Assembly (NCBI GenBank): GCA_938030095.1
Contig: CALHGK010000006.1
Span: forward strand, 1-14,143
Direction: 5' to 3'
Length of the DNA: 14,143 nucleotides
DNA from: an uncultured Candidatus Saccharibacteria bacterium
GTDB lineage: Bacteria; Patescibacteriota; Saccharimonadia; Saccharimonadales; Saccharimonadaceae
Shown here: piece after piece, positions 12,955 through 14,143 of the stretch
Position numbering within the stretch: the stretch's first letter is position 1
Layout: every line of letters starts with the position of its first letter
Notes under the pieces: model-generated
Told to the model about the DNA's origin: nothing
Database searches by the model: none
Seen by the model: the letters and a program-made list of their open reading frames with translations, nothing else
Translations under genes and position numbers: made by a program

Positions 12955-13992
12955 ATGCATCACGAAACTTCGCACACCAAAGCAGCGCATAGCTACCAGC
13001 AAGCACTCGCGCAAACAGTCGGTGATTTTCTGCAACACGTACACACGACTGAGATTCAGCCAGACGCAGCAACTGTCTTTGTGTATGATGAATGTAATCC
13101 TGATTCAATTGGGGCAATCGCTACTGCGTGCTCGCCGCAAGTTCCGGCTGATGGCAGATTTAATTTTCAGAAAACACACATCACAGGACACCGTGTCGAC
13201 GGATCATCAGTTGCTGGGCGTGTCATCGAAGGCAATCAAGACAATATTACCCTGACTGACAGTGCGATGAATCCTGATCATCGCGTCCTTAACTTGCCGC
13301 TGCCCGACCAACATGCCGTTCTACAGGTTGCTTTCACGAAAAACTGTACGCCACAGCTGGATGAACTAGAAACACTATGGCAATGTGGCAGAGCCAAAAC
13401 TGCACTCAGTCTTGGCATCACAGCGTTGCAAACATTAGCGCGAGAGTCGTACCCAACTCAGTCGGTTGCCGACATGTTAGCCCTCAAGTCACCCACCACG
13501 CCAAACGCAATCCTCACCATGTGGGATGTGTCGCGTTCAACCGAAGCAATAATAGACCGAGACGATGGAATGTTGCGTTCATTTATCATTTGCTTTGGTA
13601 GCCAAGTACTCACTGCCGTGCAACGTTATGGCGGCGAGCTGATCGACTGGACGGGCGATGGACAGAACCTTGCAGTGCCACTACCGCAGAGCAACGCGCG
13701 TTTCTCACGTGAGCAGCGGGCTGATTTTGGTCACAAAACGCTCATCCCGCTGCTCAGTCACCTCACCGACATTGCCCAATCACAGGATGAATATGCGATT
13801 CGACTCACCGCTGGCTTTGGACGGGTCGACAATATACCCGGTGGGCAGATGAGCCCGCAGCTTTTTAGTATGACGAAGTTATCTAAGCGTCAGCCGCGCG
13901 ACCGACTATCAATTGCCCTCACTGATGACACCTACGATATGCTCGCTCCTACCCTGCCTGACACATTGCGGCATTATCTGCACCACGATTAA
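12955..13992 (+). CDS. GAF domain plus degenerate class III nucleotide-cyclase-homology domain
   Basis: The 345-residue soluble protein has an N-terminal GAF-like domain (about 12-160), with SSVAGRVIEGNQDNITLTD (84-102), LNLPLP (112-117) and a final helix as in GAF sensors. Residues about 184-330 resemble the class III adenylate/guanylate cyclase domain: AILTMWDVSRSTEAI (185-199) with the first metal-type D191, and RYGGELIDWTGDGQNLAVPLP (224-244) with the second, D235. The purine-selecting Lys of active cyclases (ExxK before GD) is D231 here, and the VNxAxR segment that carries the catalytic Asn and Arg is not recognisable (LFSMTKLSK, 303-310). It is therefore more likely a nucleotide-binding or signalling relic than an active cyclase. 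Its stop overlaps that of the converging ABC gene. Confidence 0.72.
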   Translation: MHHETSHTKAAHSYQQALAQTVGDFLQHVHTTEIQPDAATVFVYDECNPDSIGAIATACSPQVPADGRFNFQKTHITGHRVDGSSVAGRVIEGNQDNITLTDSAMNPDHRVLNLPLPDQHAVLQVAFTKNCTPQLDELETLWQCGRAKTALSLGITALQTLARESYPTQSVADMLALKSPTTPNAILTMWDVSRSTEAIIDRDDGMLRSFIICFGSQVLTAVQRYGGELIDWTGDGQNLAVPLPQSNARFSREQRADFGHKTLIPLLSHLTDIAQSQDEYAIRLTAGFGRVDNIPGGQMSPQLFSMTKLSKRQPRDRLSIALTDDTYDMLAPTLPDTLRHYLHHD

Positions 13993-14143
13993 GCTTTCTT
14001 ACGGGCTGATTTTTTATCTTCCTTGCTTTTTTGGAGTAATTTGTTTTTGAGTGTCAACACCACATCCGCCTCTTTGGCTAGCTGTTTGCTGTGGGTAACG
14101 ACGATGACGCATTTGTCGTTTTCATGGGCGGCTCGACGCAGGA
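13989..14143 (-). CDS. ABC transporter ATP-binding protein, C-terminal part only
   Basis: Only the last 50 residues are in the window; the gene runs off the right end. They include RRAAHENDKCVIVVTHSKQLAKEADVV, the H-loop region of an ABC ATPase (VTHS, with the switch His) followed by the usual ADVVLTLKNKLL, as in the MacB/LolD (lipoprotein or macrolide-type export) branch. The very end, KSKEDKKSARKKA, is a basic tail. The TAA stop overlaps the TAA of the cyclase-like gene on the other strand (TTAA shared). Partner permease genes would lie outside the window. Confidence 0.85.
   Translation of the reverse strand, partial: LRRAAHENDKCVIVVTHSKQLAKEADVVLTLKNKLLQKSKEDKKSARKKA

Overview
The window looks like part of a bacterial chromosome from the Patescibacteria/CPR, most probably a Saccharibacteria (TM7)-type organism. 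The grounds are the compact layout, small or minimal versions of several families, an unusual cysteine-free UvrC with an enlarged nuclease domain, and TGA used as an ordinary stop (so not the TGA=Gly code of Gracilibacteria/Absconditabacteria). The lineage is an inference, not a proof. No CRISPR array, insertion sequence or complete rRNA/tRNA operon is visible.

Layout. Bases 1-55 are the 3' half of a tRNA-Gly(CCC) with encoded CCA, followed by a hairpin/T-run terminator. Next come a diacylglycerol-kinase-family lipid kinase (+), then uvrC (-) and a nucleotidyltransferase-fold protein (-). Divergent from these is a two-gene unit (+): a GNAT acetyltransferase overlapping an M20 metallopeptidase/deacylase. 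From 5529 to 11519 everything is on the minus strand: a uracil-DNA-glycosylase-superfamily protein; a run of small genes (AraC regulator, VOC protein, DUF1905, DUF1697, Imm5-like putative immunity protein) with one-base or few-base overlaps; a small polytopic membrane protein interrupted by a frameshift; and a 593-residue fusion of an ICMT-type membrane methyltransferase with an apolipoprotein N-acyltransferase. A 423-bp non-coding region rich in inverted and direct repeats, including a 26-bp perfect palindrome, precedes a membrane-anchored glycoside-hydrolase-like protein (+). Then follow a GAF plus degenerate nucleotide-cyclase-homology protein (+) and the C-terminus of an ABC transporter ATPase (-) whose stop codon overlaps the cyclase gene's stop.

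The most consistent signal is at gene starts. Nine genes have a -10-like hexamer 6 to 9 bases (exactly 7 in six cases) upstream of ATG, often with an extended TGn and with no Shine-Dalgarno. This implies that transcription begins at or just before the start codon, so these would be leaderless mRNAs. Only two genes, the VOC and glycoside hydrolase genes, have a good AAGGAG, and both have their -10 box farther upstream. This signal also decides two start codons (5529-6128 and 6704-7282).

Functionally, the window mixes DNA repair (UvrC, UDG-like), envelope and lipid work (lipid kinase, methyltransferase-Lnt fusion, anchored hydrolase, polytopic membrane protein, ABC transporter) and a small accessory cluster of regulator, VOC, DUF and immunity-like genes. 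The strongest candidate for something new is the methyltransferase-Lnt fusion, followed by the leaderless start architecture and the cysteine-free UvrC.
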